NCBI GenBank assembly: GCA_015488615.1
Contig: WFNM01000079.1
Location: 1 to 43,081 of the forward strand
DNA length: 43,081 nucleotides
From: Sulfurimonas sp.
GTDB lineage: Bacteria > Campylobacterota > Campylobacteria > Campylobacterales > Sulfurimonadaceae
Reading direction: 5' to 3'
The notes below the pieces were generated by a model. That model worked only from the letters and a program-made list of their open reading frames with translations. It was not told the origin of the DNA and searched no databases. This document shows, piece by piece, positions 25,316 through 34,870 of this stretch. Position 1 is the first letter of the stretch, and each line of letters opens with the position of its first letter. Position numbers and translations under genes: made by a program.

Positions 25316-28300
25316 ATGAAACATCTAAGTTTTTTATATAATGATACAAAAAGCTACAAAATAGCAAAAAAAGAAGCTCAAAAGTCTAAGTATGTAAGTG
25401 CACTTATCCAGCTTTTTAGTAGTACTATGAAAAAGAAGCTTATCAAACAAAAACTCCTTACCCTTAAAAAAGATTTTCCAAATGCAACTATCATAGGTAC
25501 GACAACTGCAGGAGAAATTTCTAGAGCTAAAATGTACGAAAGAGAGATAGTAATAAGTCTCTCTCTTTTCAAAAATACAAAACTTTCTGCCTATAGAACA
25601 CAAAGCATTTCAAAAGAGTCAGGAAAAGAACTCTCTGCTAAAATTTCTAACAAAAAAACAAAAGCTGCAATTATCCTCAGTGAGGGGCTAAAGGGAGAAG
25701 ACTACGAAGGTTTCATCAAGGGTGTAAAAAAAAGGAATCCTCATGTTATCCTTGCTGGCGGTTTAGCTGGTGATAACTTCGCTCTGAAAAAAACATATAT
25801 TTTTATGAATAACAAAGTCTATGACTCAGGAGCAGTAGGTGTCGCCTTCTCTGGTAAAAATCTCACGGCAAGTAATGAGTACAATCTCAACTGGAACCCT
25901 ATAGGCAAAGAGTTCACTATCACAAAAGTAGAGGGCAATATGCTCCTCGAGATAGATAATAAAAATGCTATAAAAGTGATAAAACACTACCTAGGAAAGA
26001 CTCTTTTTGAGAACAATTGTGCCACACTTGCTGACTTTCCCCTTCTCTATAAAGAGGGCAATACAGTAGTTTCAAGAACTCCAATGGCTATAGATGGGAA
26101 AAAAATAATCCTTGCAGGACCTATAAAAGAGGGACAAAAAGTGCAGTTTGGTTTTTCAAATGCAACAAGTATCATCTCTGGAGCAAATGCCATAAGTACA
26201 AAACTCAACCAAAACCCAGCAGAAGCTATCTATATCTACTCATGTATCGCACGTAAAACACTTCTTGGTAAAAAACTAGAGTCTGAGTTTGCTCCTTTTG
26301 AACAACTTGCACCAACTTCTGGTTTTTTTACCTATGGGGAGTTTTATAGTACTGATATCAATAATGCACTCCTTAATTGTACAACTACTATCTTGCTCCT
26401 TTCTGAAACAAAAAAAAGAAAGAAAAGAAAGAAAAAAGAACTTTTCCAAAAAGATGAGAAGAGTCTCGATAGTATCACCTTTGATGCTCTTACCCACTTC
26501 ATCAAACAGACTTCAAGTGAACTTAAAGAGAATACTACCCTACTTGAAGAGTATAGGGATGTAGTTGATCAGTCTTCACTTGTTTCAAAAACAGATATAA
26601 AAGGGAACATCACCTATGTGAATGATACATTTTGCCGAGTGAGTCAATACTCAAGAGAAGAGCTTATTGGACAAAACCATAATCTTATTCGTGATCCTAA
26701 TATGTCAAAGTTCATCTTCAAAAAGCTCTGGAAAAAAATCACAAAAGGGAAAATCTGGCGTGGAATCATCTCTAATATCGCTAAAGATGGCTCATTTTAC
26801 TATGTCGCAGCCACTATCATGCCTATTTTTGATGCAAACCATAAGATTAAAGAGTTTATCGCTATTCGTCAAGATATCACGAAGCAGATAGAGTCAAAGA
26901 GACGTATACAAGAGAAAGAAAAACTTATAAAGGCTATCTTTGATAATCAAGATGCTATGGTCATTTATGCTTCAAAAGAGTTGGGTATGCTTAGTGTGAA
27001 TAAGAAGCTCTTTGAAACTCTCAACTTCAATTCTCTTGAAAACTTCAAAGAAAAACATAACTGCATCTGTGATCTCTTTTTAGAAGAAGAGGGATATGTA
27101 TATACAAAAAAATATCCTCATTGGCTAGAAGATATAGCTGAAGGTAGGCTTGAGACACAAAACAAGGTTAGAATGATTGTTAGAGATGGAACTAAACATA
27201 CTTTTACTATTCTTGTCAAAAAATTTGATGACCAATACATCATCAACCTTAATGATATTACACTCTTAGAAAGTGCAATGCTCAAGGCTTATGCTTCTGA
27301 ACAAGCTAAAACTATCTTTTTAGCAAATATGTCTCATGAGATACGTACCCCTCTCAATGGTATCCTTGGATTTACAGATATTTTAAGCAAAAAAAATTTA
27401 GGAAAAGAGGAAAAACGTTATATAGACATTATCCATAAAAGTGGGCAAACACTTTTACATGTCGTAAATGATATACTTGATTTCTCTAAGCTAGAGAGTG
27501 GTGAGCTTGCTCTTTATGAGACAGAAGCCGACCTTTTTGCCGAAATGGAAGCGACAGTTGCTACTTTTGCATCCGTATCAAAGAGTAAGCAAGTAAACTT
27601 CTATGTTTATATAGATACAACTCTACCAAAACTTCTCAAGTGTGATGTGCAGAGACTCAAACAAGTTGTAAACAACCTCATATCTAATGCTATTAAGTTT
27701 ACACCAAAAAATGGTGAAGTTCATGTAAATATCCTCCTTAAGTCGATAATAAACGACAAGGCAAAAATTCACTTTAGTGTCAAAGATAGTGGTATCGGTA
27801 TTCCAAAAGAGAAGCAAGGGACAGTTTTTCAAGCCTTTTCTCAAGCAGATGATTCCATCAGTCGTGAGTTTGGAGGGACAGGACTTGGACTCTCTATTAG
27901 TGGTCAATATGTCAATATGATGGGTACACAGATAGAACTAAAATCGGTGCAAGGAAAGGGCAGTGAATTTTTCTTCGATTTAGAACTTGCCGTTGCAGAT
28001 GAGAGTAGCTCTATAGAACAAACTGATAACCACAGTATTGAAATTGCTGTTATTCACTTTGATAATATGATAGGGTGTGCTATTAACAATATAGTCTTCT
28101 CCTATCTTGATGCTTGGCACTATAGTTATACAAAAGTCAATAAGATAGAAGATGTCTCCGATACAACAGATATTATCATAGTCTGCTCAAAAATCTTTGA
28201 TACAAATGCTTGTAAAGATGCTCTTGATAAGTATGAAAAACTACAACTTATTTATATAGAAGGAGTAGATGGACATTTTACCTGTAATCATGAGAAATTT

Positions 28301-29119
28301 CATCTCGTGGAGCAACCAATGACAGGTTCAGCCCTCTTTGACAAGATTGTCACACTCACACAAGATAACATACAACTATATCATAGAAAGGACACTTCAG
28401 ACAATATGACTTCACAATATAGCGGTCATGTACTTATAGCTGAAGATAATAAAACAAACCAAATACTTATCTCCATACTTCTTGAGGAACGTGGTTTAGA
28501 ATATACTATCGTAGAAAATGGACAAGAGGCAGTAGATGCTGCATTTCAAAATAACTATGATCTTATTTTTATGGATATAAATATGCCCATCCTTGATGGT
28601 GTAAGTGCCACCAAAGAGCTACGTAAAAAGAATTACACTGCGCCTATTGTATCTCTCTCTGCAAATGTTATAGAGAGTGATTTACTCTCATTTAAAGAGG
28701 CTGGGGTGGATGATTCGCTCAATAAGCCTATCGTCCATAAAGAGTTAGACAATATACTAACAAAGTATCTCTCCTCTCCTACCCCTCATGAAGAGCCAAA
28801 GCTTTACGATAAACTAGACTTAGAAAAGATAGCAACAGCACTCAAGATTGCTGATATAAATATAATTACTTCTTTAGTTAAAAGTTTTGCATCAAGTCTA
28901 GTAGAGATAAAGAAGAGTATAGAGGAGAAGGGTATCACAGGAGATATACTCCATAACCTTAAAGGTATGGTAGGTAACCTGCGTTTTAGTGAGTTTCAAA
29001 AGTTTATTGTTCGTGCTGAAAAGGAATATGGAGAGTGGAATATACAGGTCAAAGATAGAGAAACACAAGAGCTTCTCAGACATATTGAGCAGATACTCAA
29101 ACAAATAGACACACTTTAG
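25316..29119 (+). CDS. FIST/PAS/PAS hybrid histidine kinase with receiver and Hpt domains
   Basis: The 1267-aa sensor has no clear membrane segment. Order: FIST N (about 25-200, TIIGTTTAGEIS, VILAGGLAGDN), FIST C (about 215-365, EAIYIYSCIAR, GFFTYGEF), a basic linker KKRKKRKKK near 367-374, PAS 1 (about 410-525, Aer-like NITYVNDTFCRVS), PAS 2 (about 535-655), HisKA with H674 (MSHEIRTPLNG), ATPase (DSGIGIP, GGTGLGLS), receiver with D1087 (FMDINMP) and Hpt with H1213 (LHNLKGMVGNL). FIST domains are predicted to bind small ligands such as amino acids. All phosphorelay residues are present, so phosphate can pass H-D-H to an outside receiver. The gene converges on a response regulator, overlapping by four bases. 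Confidence 0.95.
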   Translation: MKHLSFLYNDTKSYKIAKKEAQKSKYVSALIQLFSSTMKKKLIKQKLLTLKKDFPNATIIGTTTAGEISRAKMYEREIVISLSLFKNTKLSAYRTQSISKESGKELSAKISNKKTKAAIILSEGLKGEDYEGFIKGVKKRNPHVILAGGLAGDNFALKKTYIFMNNKVYDSGAVGVAFSGKNLTASNEYNLNWNPIGKEFTITKVEGNMLLEIDNKNAIKVIKHYLGKTLFENNCATLADFPLLYKEGNTVVSRTPMAIDGKKIILAGPIKEGQKVQFGFSNATSIISGANAISTKLNQNPAEAIYIYSCIARKTLLGKKLESEFAPFEQLAPTSGFFTYGEFYSTDINNALLNCTTTILLLSETKKRKKRKKKELFQKDEKSLDSITFDALTHFIKQTSSELKENTTLLEEYRDVVDQSSLVSKTDIKGNITYVNDTFCRVSQYSREELIGQNHNLIRDPNMSKFIFKKLWKKITKGKIWRGIISNIAKDGSFYYVAATIMPIFDANHKIKEFIAIRQDITKQIESKRRIQEKEKLIKAIFDNQDAMVIYASKELGMLSVNKKLFETLNFNSLENFKEKHNCICDLFLEEEGYVYTKKYPHWLEDIAEGRLETQNKVRMIVRDGTKHTFTILVKKFDDQYIINLNDITLLESAMLKAYASEQAKTIFLANMSHEIRTPLNGILGFTDILSKKNLGKEEKRYIDIIHKSGQTLLHVVNDILDFSKLESGELALYETEADLFAEMEATVATFASVSKSKQVNFYVYIDTTLPKLLKCDVQRLKQVVNNLISNAIKFTPKNGEVHVNILLKSIINDKAKIHFSVKDSGIGIPKEKQGTVFQAFSQADDSISREFGGTGLGLSISGQYVNMMGTQIELKSVQGKGSEFFFDLELAVADESSSIEQTDNHSIEIAVIHFDNMIGCAINNIVFSYLDAWHYSYTKVNKIEDVSDTTDIIIVCSKIFDTNACKDALDKYEKLQLIYIEGVDGHFTCNHEKFHLVEQPMTGSALFDKIVTLTQDNIQLYHRKDTSDNMTSQYSGHVLIAEDNKTNQILISILLEERGLEYTIVENGQEAVDAAFQNNYDLIFMDINMPILDGVSATKELRKKNYTAPIVSLSANVIESDLLSFKEAGVDDSLNKPIVHKELDNILTKYLSSPTPHEEPKLYDKLDLEKIATALKIADINIITSLVKSFASSLVEIKKSIEEKGITGDILHNLKGMVGNLRFSEFQKFIVRAEKEYGEWNIQVKDRETQELLRHIEQILKQIDTL

Positions 29120-30006
29120 AGAAAACCGTAGTTGCCTCTATTTTTATCTAGCTCTTGTGCCTTTAACTGTATCTGCTTATACAAGGAAGGAACACTAAGC
29201 ATTCTCTCCTTTACATTGTAGAGTACAGCAGAGATATGGACTAACTGACTTAGGTTTTTATCCTTTGCAATCTCACTATAGATACTTTTATGAAGTTTTG
29301 TAATCTCTTCTTTAGAGTAATCTTTCACAAGTATACCAAAACTCACACCATAGAGTCTTGAGACAACTGCATTTGAGTAACTTTTACTTTTGAGTATAGC
29401 TGCAACTCGCTTAATAATTTTGTTTGAAGCATAAAAACCATAGAGAGCATTTATTTTCTCAAAATTATTGAGCTTAAAGTAGAGTATCCAAAAATCTTTC
29501 TTACCACTCTGTTGTATCTTTATTTGTGAATCAAAGTAGAGGGAGTTTGTAAGTTTTGTGAGTGGATCTGTTATACTTAACTGTGCAAGTTTTGACTGCT
29601 TATGTTTTATCTCTTCTAGGTAAGAGAGATTTTGTAACTGTGTTTTTACACGAGCTTTAAGCTCTACACCATTAAAAGGCTTAGATATATAGTCTGCACC
29701 ACCAACTTCAAATGCCTTAGAAATATACTCTATATCAGTCTGAGCCGTGAGAAAGATGATAGGAATATCTTTTGTCTTTAAATCCTCTTTGAGCATCTTG
29801 CAGACTTCAAATCCATCCATTTTAGGCATATTTATATCTAAAAGTATAAGGCTAATATCTTTTGCATAGATAATCTCGAGAGCTGCTTTAGCATGAAGAG
29901 CAAAAGAGACCTTATAGCCCTCTTCTTTGAGGTAAACTGCTGCAAGTTCTACATTAAACTTTTCATCATCTACTATGAGAATATTAAAGTTATTGTTTGT
30001 TTTCAT
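29116..30006 (-). CDS. Response regulator with degenerate GGDEF domain
   Basis: The 296-aa protein has an intact receiver (D57 in LLDINMPKMDG, K109 in ISKPF) and a C-terminal domain that starts like a GGDEF domain (SITDPLTKLTNSLYFD, near 143). At the active-site position it has Y-G-V-S-F (219-223) instead of GG[DE]EF, and no RxxD inhibitory site. It therefore should not make c-di-GMP; it may act by binding a partner. It follows ppnP at one-base spacing and faces the FIST kinase gene with a four-base stop overlap; it is a reasonable but unproven acceptor for that kinase's Hpt domain. Confidence 0.9.
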   Translation of the reverse strand: MKTNNNFNILIVDDEKFNVELAAVYLKEEGYKVSFALHAKAALEIIYAKDISLILLDINMPKMDGFEVCKMLKEDLKTKDIPIIFLTAQTDIEYISKAFEVGGADYISKPFNGVELKARVKTQLQNLSYLEEIKHKQSKLAQLSITDPLTKLTNSLYFDSQIKIQQSGKKDFWILYFKLNNFEKINALYGFYASNKIIKRVAAILKSKSYSNAVVSRLYGVSFGILVKDYSKEEITKLHKSIYSEIAKDKNLSQLVHISAVLYNVKERMLSVPSLYKQIQLKAQELDKNRGNYGFL

Positions 30007-30007
30007 C

Positions 30008-30319
30008 TTACTTAATGTAAGAGCAGCAGTAATCTGTTGGAGTTTTAATTTTTAAATCAAACGATGAGTTTGAAGGAACATTAAAAGTCTCAGGAGTGCT
30101 TAGTGTTTTCCAACCTTCACCCGGAAGTTTCACCTCTAACTCACCGCTCATTATCTCCATAATCTCTGCATCATTTGTCCCAAAAGTATACTCACCAGGG
30201 AGCATAATCCCTAAAGACTTGATAGACCCATCACTAAACTCTATTGTGCGGCTTGTTACCTTGCCATCATAATAAATATTTGCCTCTTTTACTGCTGTTA
30301 CATTTTCAAATTTACTCAT
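30008..30319 (-). CDS. ppnP: Pyrimidine/purine nucleoside phosphorylase PpnP
   Basis: The 103-aa small cupin (formerly YaiE/DUF1255) phosphorolyses several nucleosides to base and ribose 1-phosphate. The family pattern is visible: [16 protein letters not shown] at the N-terminus, [20 protein letters not shown] in the middle, and [11 protein letters not shown] near the end. Length is standard. It lies between pgi (11 bases upstream) and the response regulator (one base downstream), so the three form one operon. The link to sugar phosphate metabolism fits with pgi. Confidence 0.94.
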   Translation of the reverse strand: MSKFENVTAVKEANIYYDGKVTSRTIEFSDGSIKSLGIMLPGEYTFGTNDAEIMEIMSGELEVKLPGEGWKTLSTPETFNVPSNSSFDLKIKTPTDYCCSYIK

Positions 30320-30330
30320 TTTTTACTTCC

Positions 30331-31533
30331 TTATTTTTTAAATTTATTTTTTAGTATGATTTTACCACTCTCAACACCTGGCTGATTGTAAGCATCTATG
30401 TACATAAACTTCGCACAAAGAGAGGTAAGAAGCTCGTACTCATACATAAGACCAGATATAGCACTCTCACAAACAGAGTCTATAGTGATCACATCACATG
30501 GGATATCTTTTTCATTGTTTATCGCCTCTATTGTCGCATCTGCTTGCATATTTATAAGCTTTGAGAACTCTAAATCATTAAGGTAGTCTAACTCCTCTAA
30601 ACCTTCTAAGGTAATAGGTGCAATCTTGAGTGGTTTCTCGAAGTCTTTTACTTTAACGACTGTAAGAGTTTTATCGCGTTTGCCCTGAATAACAAGCTGT
30701 AAAAAAGAGTGCTGATCTATAGGACCTACTATACCTATAGGTGTAAGCCCTTGATGTGAGTTATTCACATCTATTTTACCTAGAGACTCACCCCAAAGCT
30801 GGATATACCACTTGTTAAATCCCTCTAAACGCGAGGAGTAAGAGAAAAGAACATTGATATTAAACTTGTTTTTGTACTCCACAAAGAAACGTGCTTTTTT
30901 GAGGAGTGTCGAGTAAGAAGTTCCCTTAGAGAAAAAAGAGTCATGCATCTTTCTTGCACCCGCTAAAATATCATCTATATTTATCCCCACTATCGCAAGA
31001 GGAAGTAGACCAACTGCAGAAAATACAGAAAATCGTCCACCCACATCCTTAGGAATCTCAAATCTCCGCATCTGATGAATTTGTGCATAGGCATTAAGTT
31101 TTGAGTCAAACTCAGTTACTACTACAGTGTTTGACTTGTCTATTTTGACAAGCGAGTTTATATACTTAAAGATAGAGATAGTCTCCACCGTCGTTCCAGA
31201 CTTAGAGATAATAATAAAAAGAGTATCTTCAAGGTTTATTCCCTCTAATTTTGCCTCGATATCAATAGGGTCAGTAGTTTCTAAAAAGTGTAGTTTTTTC
31301 TTTAATTTTTTAGAATGTTTTAAAAACTTGTAGATAGCATAAGTTCCCAGAGTACTCCCCCCGATACCTATAACAACAACATCTTTTTGCTTTACAGTTT
31401 TTGCATACTTTTTAAAAGGTGTCGTATCCTGATTGACAAGATTATAGTAACCTATAGATTCTTTCTCTTTCACAATATCATTAAAAATTTTTGTGTCTGA
31501 GAGGCTTGGATTGTAGTTATCGCTATAGTTCAT
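30331..31533 (-). CDS. pgi: Glucose-6-phosphate isomerase
   Basis: It interconverts glucose 6-phosphate and fructose 6-phosphate. The 400-aa protein is of the shorter type found in Campylobacterota rather than the ~550-aa enterobacterial form. Conserved parts: GIGGSTLGTYA (56-66), the sugar-phosphate loop SKSGTT at 110-115, DVGGRFSVFSAVGLLP, and DQHSFLQLV toward the C-terminus. In a chemolithoautotroph it would act mainly in gluconeogenesis and wall-sugar supply; that is inference. First gene of the pgi-ppnP-regulator operon; the ATG is clear and the upstream gap of about 65 bases holds its promoter. Confidence 0.96.
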   Translation of the reverse strand: MNYSDNYNPSLSDTKIFNDIVKEKESIGYYNLVNQDTTPFKKYAKTVKQKDVVVIGIGGSTLGTYAIYKFLKHSKKLKKKLHFLETTDPIDIEAKLEGINLEDTLFIIISKSGTTVETISIFKYINSLVKIDKSNTVVVTEFDSKLNAYAQIHQMRRFEIPKDVGGRFSVFSAVGLLPLAIVGINIDDILAGARKMHDSFFSKGTSYSTLLKKARFFVEYKNKFNINVLFSYSSRLEGFNKWYIQLWGESLGKIDVNNSHQGLTPIGIVGPIDQHSFLQLVIQGKRDKTLTVVKVKDFEKPLKIAPITLEGLEELDYLNDLEFSKLINMQADATIEAINNEKDIPCDVITIDSVCESAISGLMYEYELLTSLCAKFMYIDAYNQPGVESGKIILKNKFKK

Positions 31534-31599
31534 ATTTTCTACTTTTTATTTTATTTGTTACTTTTGATGATTAATTATATCAAAGAAAGGATAATACTA

Positions 31600-32742
31600 T
31601 TATGAGCTTCTTCTTCTGCTCAAAAACCAAGCTAAAAAACCATATACCAAAGCCTGAACTGATAGGATAAGGTACTCCTCTTTCAGCATTGAAAAAGTGG
31701 CTCCCATTTGGTTAAGACTCAAAAATCCTTCTATCGCTGGAGTAGAGGGAGAGAGGTAAAAGAGATAGTAAATAGCTTTAGGCATAGCTTCCACTGGCCA
31801 GATAAAACCCGCACCAAAAACAAGAGGCAGAGAGCTAAAAAGGATTAGAGGGGTCGCAACCTCACGACTCCTAAAGAGTGAGCCTAAAAAGATACCCAAC
31901 ATGATAACAGCTAACAAGAACATAACACCAAATGTTAGTAACTCTAGTATATTTGCTACATGGGTGATATGAAAAGTTTCATAGGAGAAGCCAAAATAAA
32001 AGAGCATATGAGTGAAAAATATTGTACCAAAGATAATCACCCTAGAGAGTATAAGCTGATAAGGTTTTGCCTTATCGTAATAGCCTTGTATACCTAATCT
32101 TCTTCTCTCATTTATCCCTCCACCAAGTATACCTAAACCTATAAGAAGTGTCTGTTGCAAGATGATAATAAAGACAGATGGAACTACATACTCTACATAA
32201 CTATTGTCTTTGTTAAAAAGGTTAATAGTGTTAAGAGAGTAGGGAGTGAAGGCATCTTTTGCTTTAGGGAGTAGTACTTCAGCTTTAAGAAGTTCTGTTA
32301 CCTTTATTTTCGCCGATTCAGTAAATACTGTGTGCATAACTCCTTCTACAATAGCCCCATAAATAAGAAAATAACTCCCATCAGCACCAACAGCTATAGT
32401 AGGACTCATACCTAAGGCAATATCGTGTTTGAAGTGTGTTGGAATAACCACAATGCCTTTTATTTTTCCTTCTTTGAGTGCATTTTGTGCATCTCTTAGA
32501 CTCATATCATGACGGACTATATCTATCTGAGGTGTAGCATTTAACTTAAAGAGTATACTTCTTGATAGCTTACTTTTATCGAGATCTACTGCACTTACAC
32601 TCAGTTTACTTACACTCTCATTTGCATAGGGTTGAGGATAGAGAAAAGAGTAAAATATCACACCGCCTATGATAGTGAGTACTATGGCAATGTCGGTAAA
32701 GATAAGCTTTGCTTCACCCTTGAAAACATCAAAGAAACTCAT
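31600..32742 (-). CDS. ABC-2 type permease (YbhR/YhhJ-like), second copy
   Basis: This 380-aa inner-membrane protein has a first membrane helix near 17-36, a large periplasmic region of about 130 residues (SAVDLDKSKLSRSILFKLNATP...), then five hydrophobic helices from about 185 to the end, the layout of ABC-2 permeases of the YbhS/YbhR drug-export type. It overlaps the preceding permease gene by four bases. Sequence and layout suggest that the two permeases form a heterodimer. No ATPase gene is present in the operon. It is the last gene before a gap toward pgi. Confidence 0.9.
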   Translation of the reverse strand: MSFFDVFKGEAKLIFTDIAIVLTIIGGVIFYSFLYPQPYANESVSKLSVSAVDLDKSKLSRSILFKLNATPQIDIVRHDMSLRDAQNALKEGKIKGIVVIPTHFKHDIALGMSPTIAVGADGSYFLIYGAIVEGVMHTVFTESAKIKVTELLKAEVLLPKAKDAFTPYSLNTINLFNKDNSYVEYVVPSVFIIILQQTLLIGLGILGGGINERRRLGIQGYYDKAKPYQLILSRVIIFGTIFFTHMLFYFGFSYETFHITHVANILELLTFGVMFLLAVIMLGIFLGSLFRSREVATPLILFSSLPLVFGAGFIWPVEAMPKAIYYLFYLSPSTPAIEGFLSLNQMGATFSMLKEEYLILSVQALVYGFLAWFLSRRRSS

Positions 32743-33884
32743 GATACAAGTCTCTTACGAAATCTAAAAAAAACTGGAATAATAAGTAGAATAAATAGAG
32801 CAATACTTCCAAATTTCTCTAGCTCTAAGAAGATATTTGCACCATAATTTGCTTGAGATATTTGTATTTCCATATAGTAAGATATAGGTAGCAAATCTCG
32901 CCAAAAAGAGGCAAAAGAGTTCATACTACTCACAGGAAAAGTTATACCCAAAAAAGCAAATGCAGGAGCAGTATATACTGCACCTAAAGAGAGAGTACGA
33001 GAATAATCAAAACCTGTGACAAATAAAAAGAGTGCTACCACCTGATAAGCTATTACTGTGAGAAAAAGAGCAAAAATCATCACAGTAAAAGAACCTTCAA
33101 AAATCCACCCTTGTGTCCCATAAATATAAAATAAAAAGCTAACTCCTAGAAGTGTATAAACTATTGTATAGGGAAGCATCTTGCCTACTATCTTCATTTC
33201 TATATACCCCCCTGTAAAAAATTCTTTCTCCTTTTTTGCCTTAAAAAGTGTACCAAAACTAACAATAGTTGTAACCACAATAAAAATCTGCCAAACCGAG
33301 GGAAGCAAGGCAGAAACAAGGAACAAAAAGTAGTTCTTATAGGTGTCAAAAAAAGCGGTGACTTGAAGTTTAATGGGGGTAATTTTATGAAGACTGGTAT
33401 TTTTATTTTGTATTTTTATAAGATGCTGCACATATTCCACTTCCCCTGCTGAACTTGTAACACTCTTAAAAAGAGCAGACTTGATAATCTTACCAATAAG
33501 GATATACTGGGTGTTAAGCATCGCCGTAACTTTAGGGTCTGTTTGTAAAAAAACATCTCTTTGAAAATTTTGAGGTACTTCTACTAAGGCATAAGCATCT
33601 CCCTTTTGCACAAGTGCTATCGCCTCTTTTGTAGAGTTAACTCTATATTTTATATCCAGAGTTGGCGAGGCATTTATGTTAAAAAGAAGTTTTTTTGAAA
33701 GTTGACTTTTATCGTGATCAACTACAACTATAGGGAGTTTAAATGCTACTCCTTGATAAAATATACCCACTAAAAGTGCAGATGTTGTAAGAGGCAAAAG
33801 AGAGATAAGTAAGAGTTTATACCATGAAACCCATATCTCTTTTAACTCACGAAAAAAAGCAAAAGAGAGGGCATCTAACATCAA
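32739..33884 (-). CDS. ABC-2 type permease (YbhS/YhhJ-like), first copy
   Basis: The 381-aa protein resembles its downstream neighbour: one N-terminal helix (about 21-43), a periplasmic domain with VVDHDKSQLSKKLLFNINASPTLD, parallel to the DLDKSKLSR stretch of the other, then five or six helices. The pair probably arose by duplication and works as a heterodimer. It lies five bases after hlyD and overlaps the next gene by four. I recall two such permeases with HlyD and TolC homologues but no ATPase in Helicobacter pylori (HP1486-HP1489), so this arrangement seems conserved in the class. Confidence 0.9.
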   Translation of the reverse strand: MMLDALSFAFFRELKEIWVSWYKLLLISLLPLTTSALLVGIFYQGVAFKLPIVVVDHDKSQLSKKLLFNINASPTLDIKYRVNSTKEAIALVQKGDAYALVEVPQNFQRDVFLQTDPKVTAMLNTQYILIGKIIKSALFKSVTSSAGEVEYVQHLIKIQNKNTSLHKITPIKLQVTAFFDTYKNYFLFLVSALLPSVWQIFIVVTTIVSFGTLFKAKKEKEFFTGGYIEMKIVGKMLPYTIVYTLLGVSFLFYIYGTQGWIFEGSFTVMIFALFLTVIAYQVVALFLFVTGFDYSRTLSLGAVYTAPAFAFLGITFPVSSMNSFASFWRDLLPISYYMEIQISQANYGANIFLELEKFGSIALFILLIIPVFFRFRKRLVS

Positions 33885-33889
33885 GAATC

Positions 33890-34870
33890 CTAGTTAAGTT
33901 CTAAAAGAACACTCATACCAACACGAAGATTTTCTACTTTTTGTGTTGGTCGTAACTCTACTTCAAAACTCTTCATGTCAAAACCTTTGCCACTCTCAGT
34001 AGCTTTCCATGTAGCAAAGTCTCCCATAACAGCTATGTTAGTAACCTCAAATTCATAAGATTTTTCTCCAATTGCAGGTATTTTTACTTGAAACTTTTTC
34101 CCCTTTGTGAAGTCTTTAAGATACTCCTCTCTAACAGCAAACCTCGCCCATGAGTCCCCCATATCAATGATACTCACAACAGGAAATCCTGAAGGTGCCA
34201 ACTCTCCAGAACGAATCAATATCTCAGAAACCTCTCCCTTGTGAAAAGAGTGTGCCATAGTTTCATCTATATAGATATTAACTTCTTCAACTTTTGCAGC
34301 ATAGACTCTTTCTTGTGCATCTGCTGCATCTTTTACCTCTATTCGTGCTCCATCTTTAACCATCACAGCCATCTGCTTAGCTGCATTTGAAGTGTACTTA
34401 GCTGTCTTGTACTTCGTGTACACTTCATCACGTTTTTGTTCGGAGATTACACCCTCATCATAGAGTTTTTGTACACGTTTATAAGTTGTATACATAAGAG
34501 ATTCAGCTGCTTTTGCTTTTTGCCACTGATCATGTGCTGCTTGAATCTGCTGTTTTCTCGCACCCTTATTTACCTGCTCTTTTTGTGCTTGTGCCGCATT
34601 TTGTGCTGCTTTTGCCTGAGCTAATTTCGCCTCAACCTCTGGAGAGTTGATACTAAAGACATTATCACCAACATCTATGAAGTCACCTTTTTTCACAAAG
34701 ATTTCCCCTATGCGACCAGAGAGTTTTGAAGAGATACTGTAACTCTGAGCATCTATCTCTCCTTGAAGAATCAAGGCCTTTGGCTGGTATGCCATGTAGA
34801 AGGTATAAGTAACCCAAACAAAGAAAACAAGGAATATAGAGCCTATGCCTAAAAGTATCTTGTTGTTCAT
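33890..34870 (-). CDS. HlyD-family periplasmic adaptor (membrane fusion protein)
   Basis: The 326-aa adaptor has one N-terminal membrane anchor (about 5-28), a split lipoyl domain (around 42-75 and 190-240), a long coiled-coil hairpin rich in Ala, Lys and Gln (about 78-190), and a beta-barrel domain (GDSWARFAVREEYL...). It links the inner-membrane permeases to the TolC-like channel. Its ATG shares one base with the TolC-family stop, so translation is coupled. It resembles YbhG of the E. coli YbhFSR exporter in layout. Confidence 0.93.
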   Translation of the reverse strand: MNNKILLGIGSIFLVFFVWVTYTFYMAYQPKALILQGEIDAQSYSISSKLSGRIGEIFVKKGDFIDVGDNVFSINSPEVEAKLAQAKAAQNAAQAQKEQVNKGARKQQIQAAHDQWQKAKAAESLMYTTYKRVQKLYDEGVISEQKRDEVYTKYKTAKYTSNAAKQMAVMVKDGARIEVKDAADAQERVYAAKVEEVNIYIDETMAHSFHKGEVSEILIRSGELAPSGFPVVSIIDMGDSWARFAVREEYLKDFTKGKKFQVKIPAIGEKSYEFEVTNIAVMGDFATWKATESGKGFDMKSFEVELRPTQKVENLRVGMSVLLELN

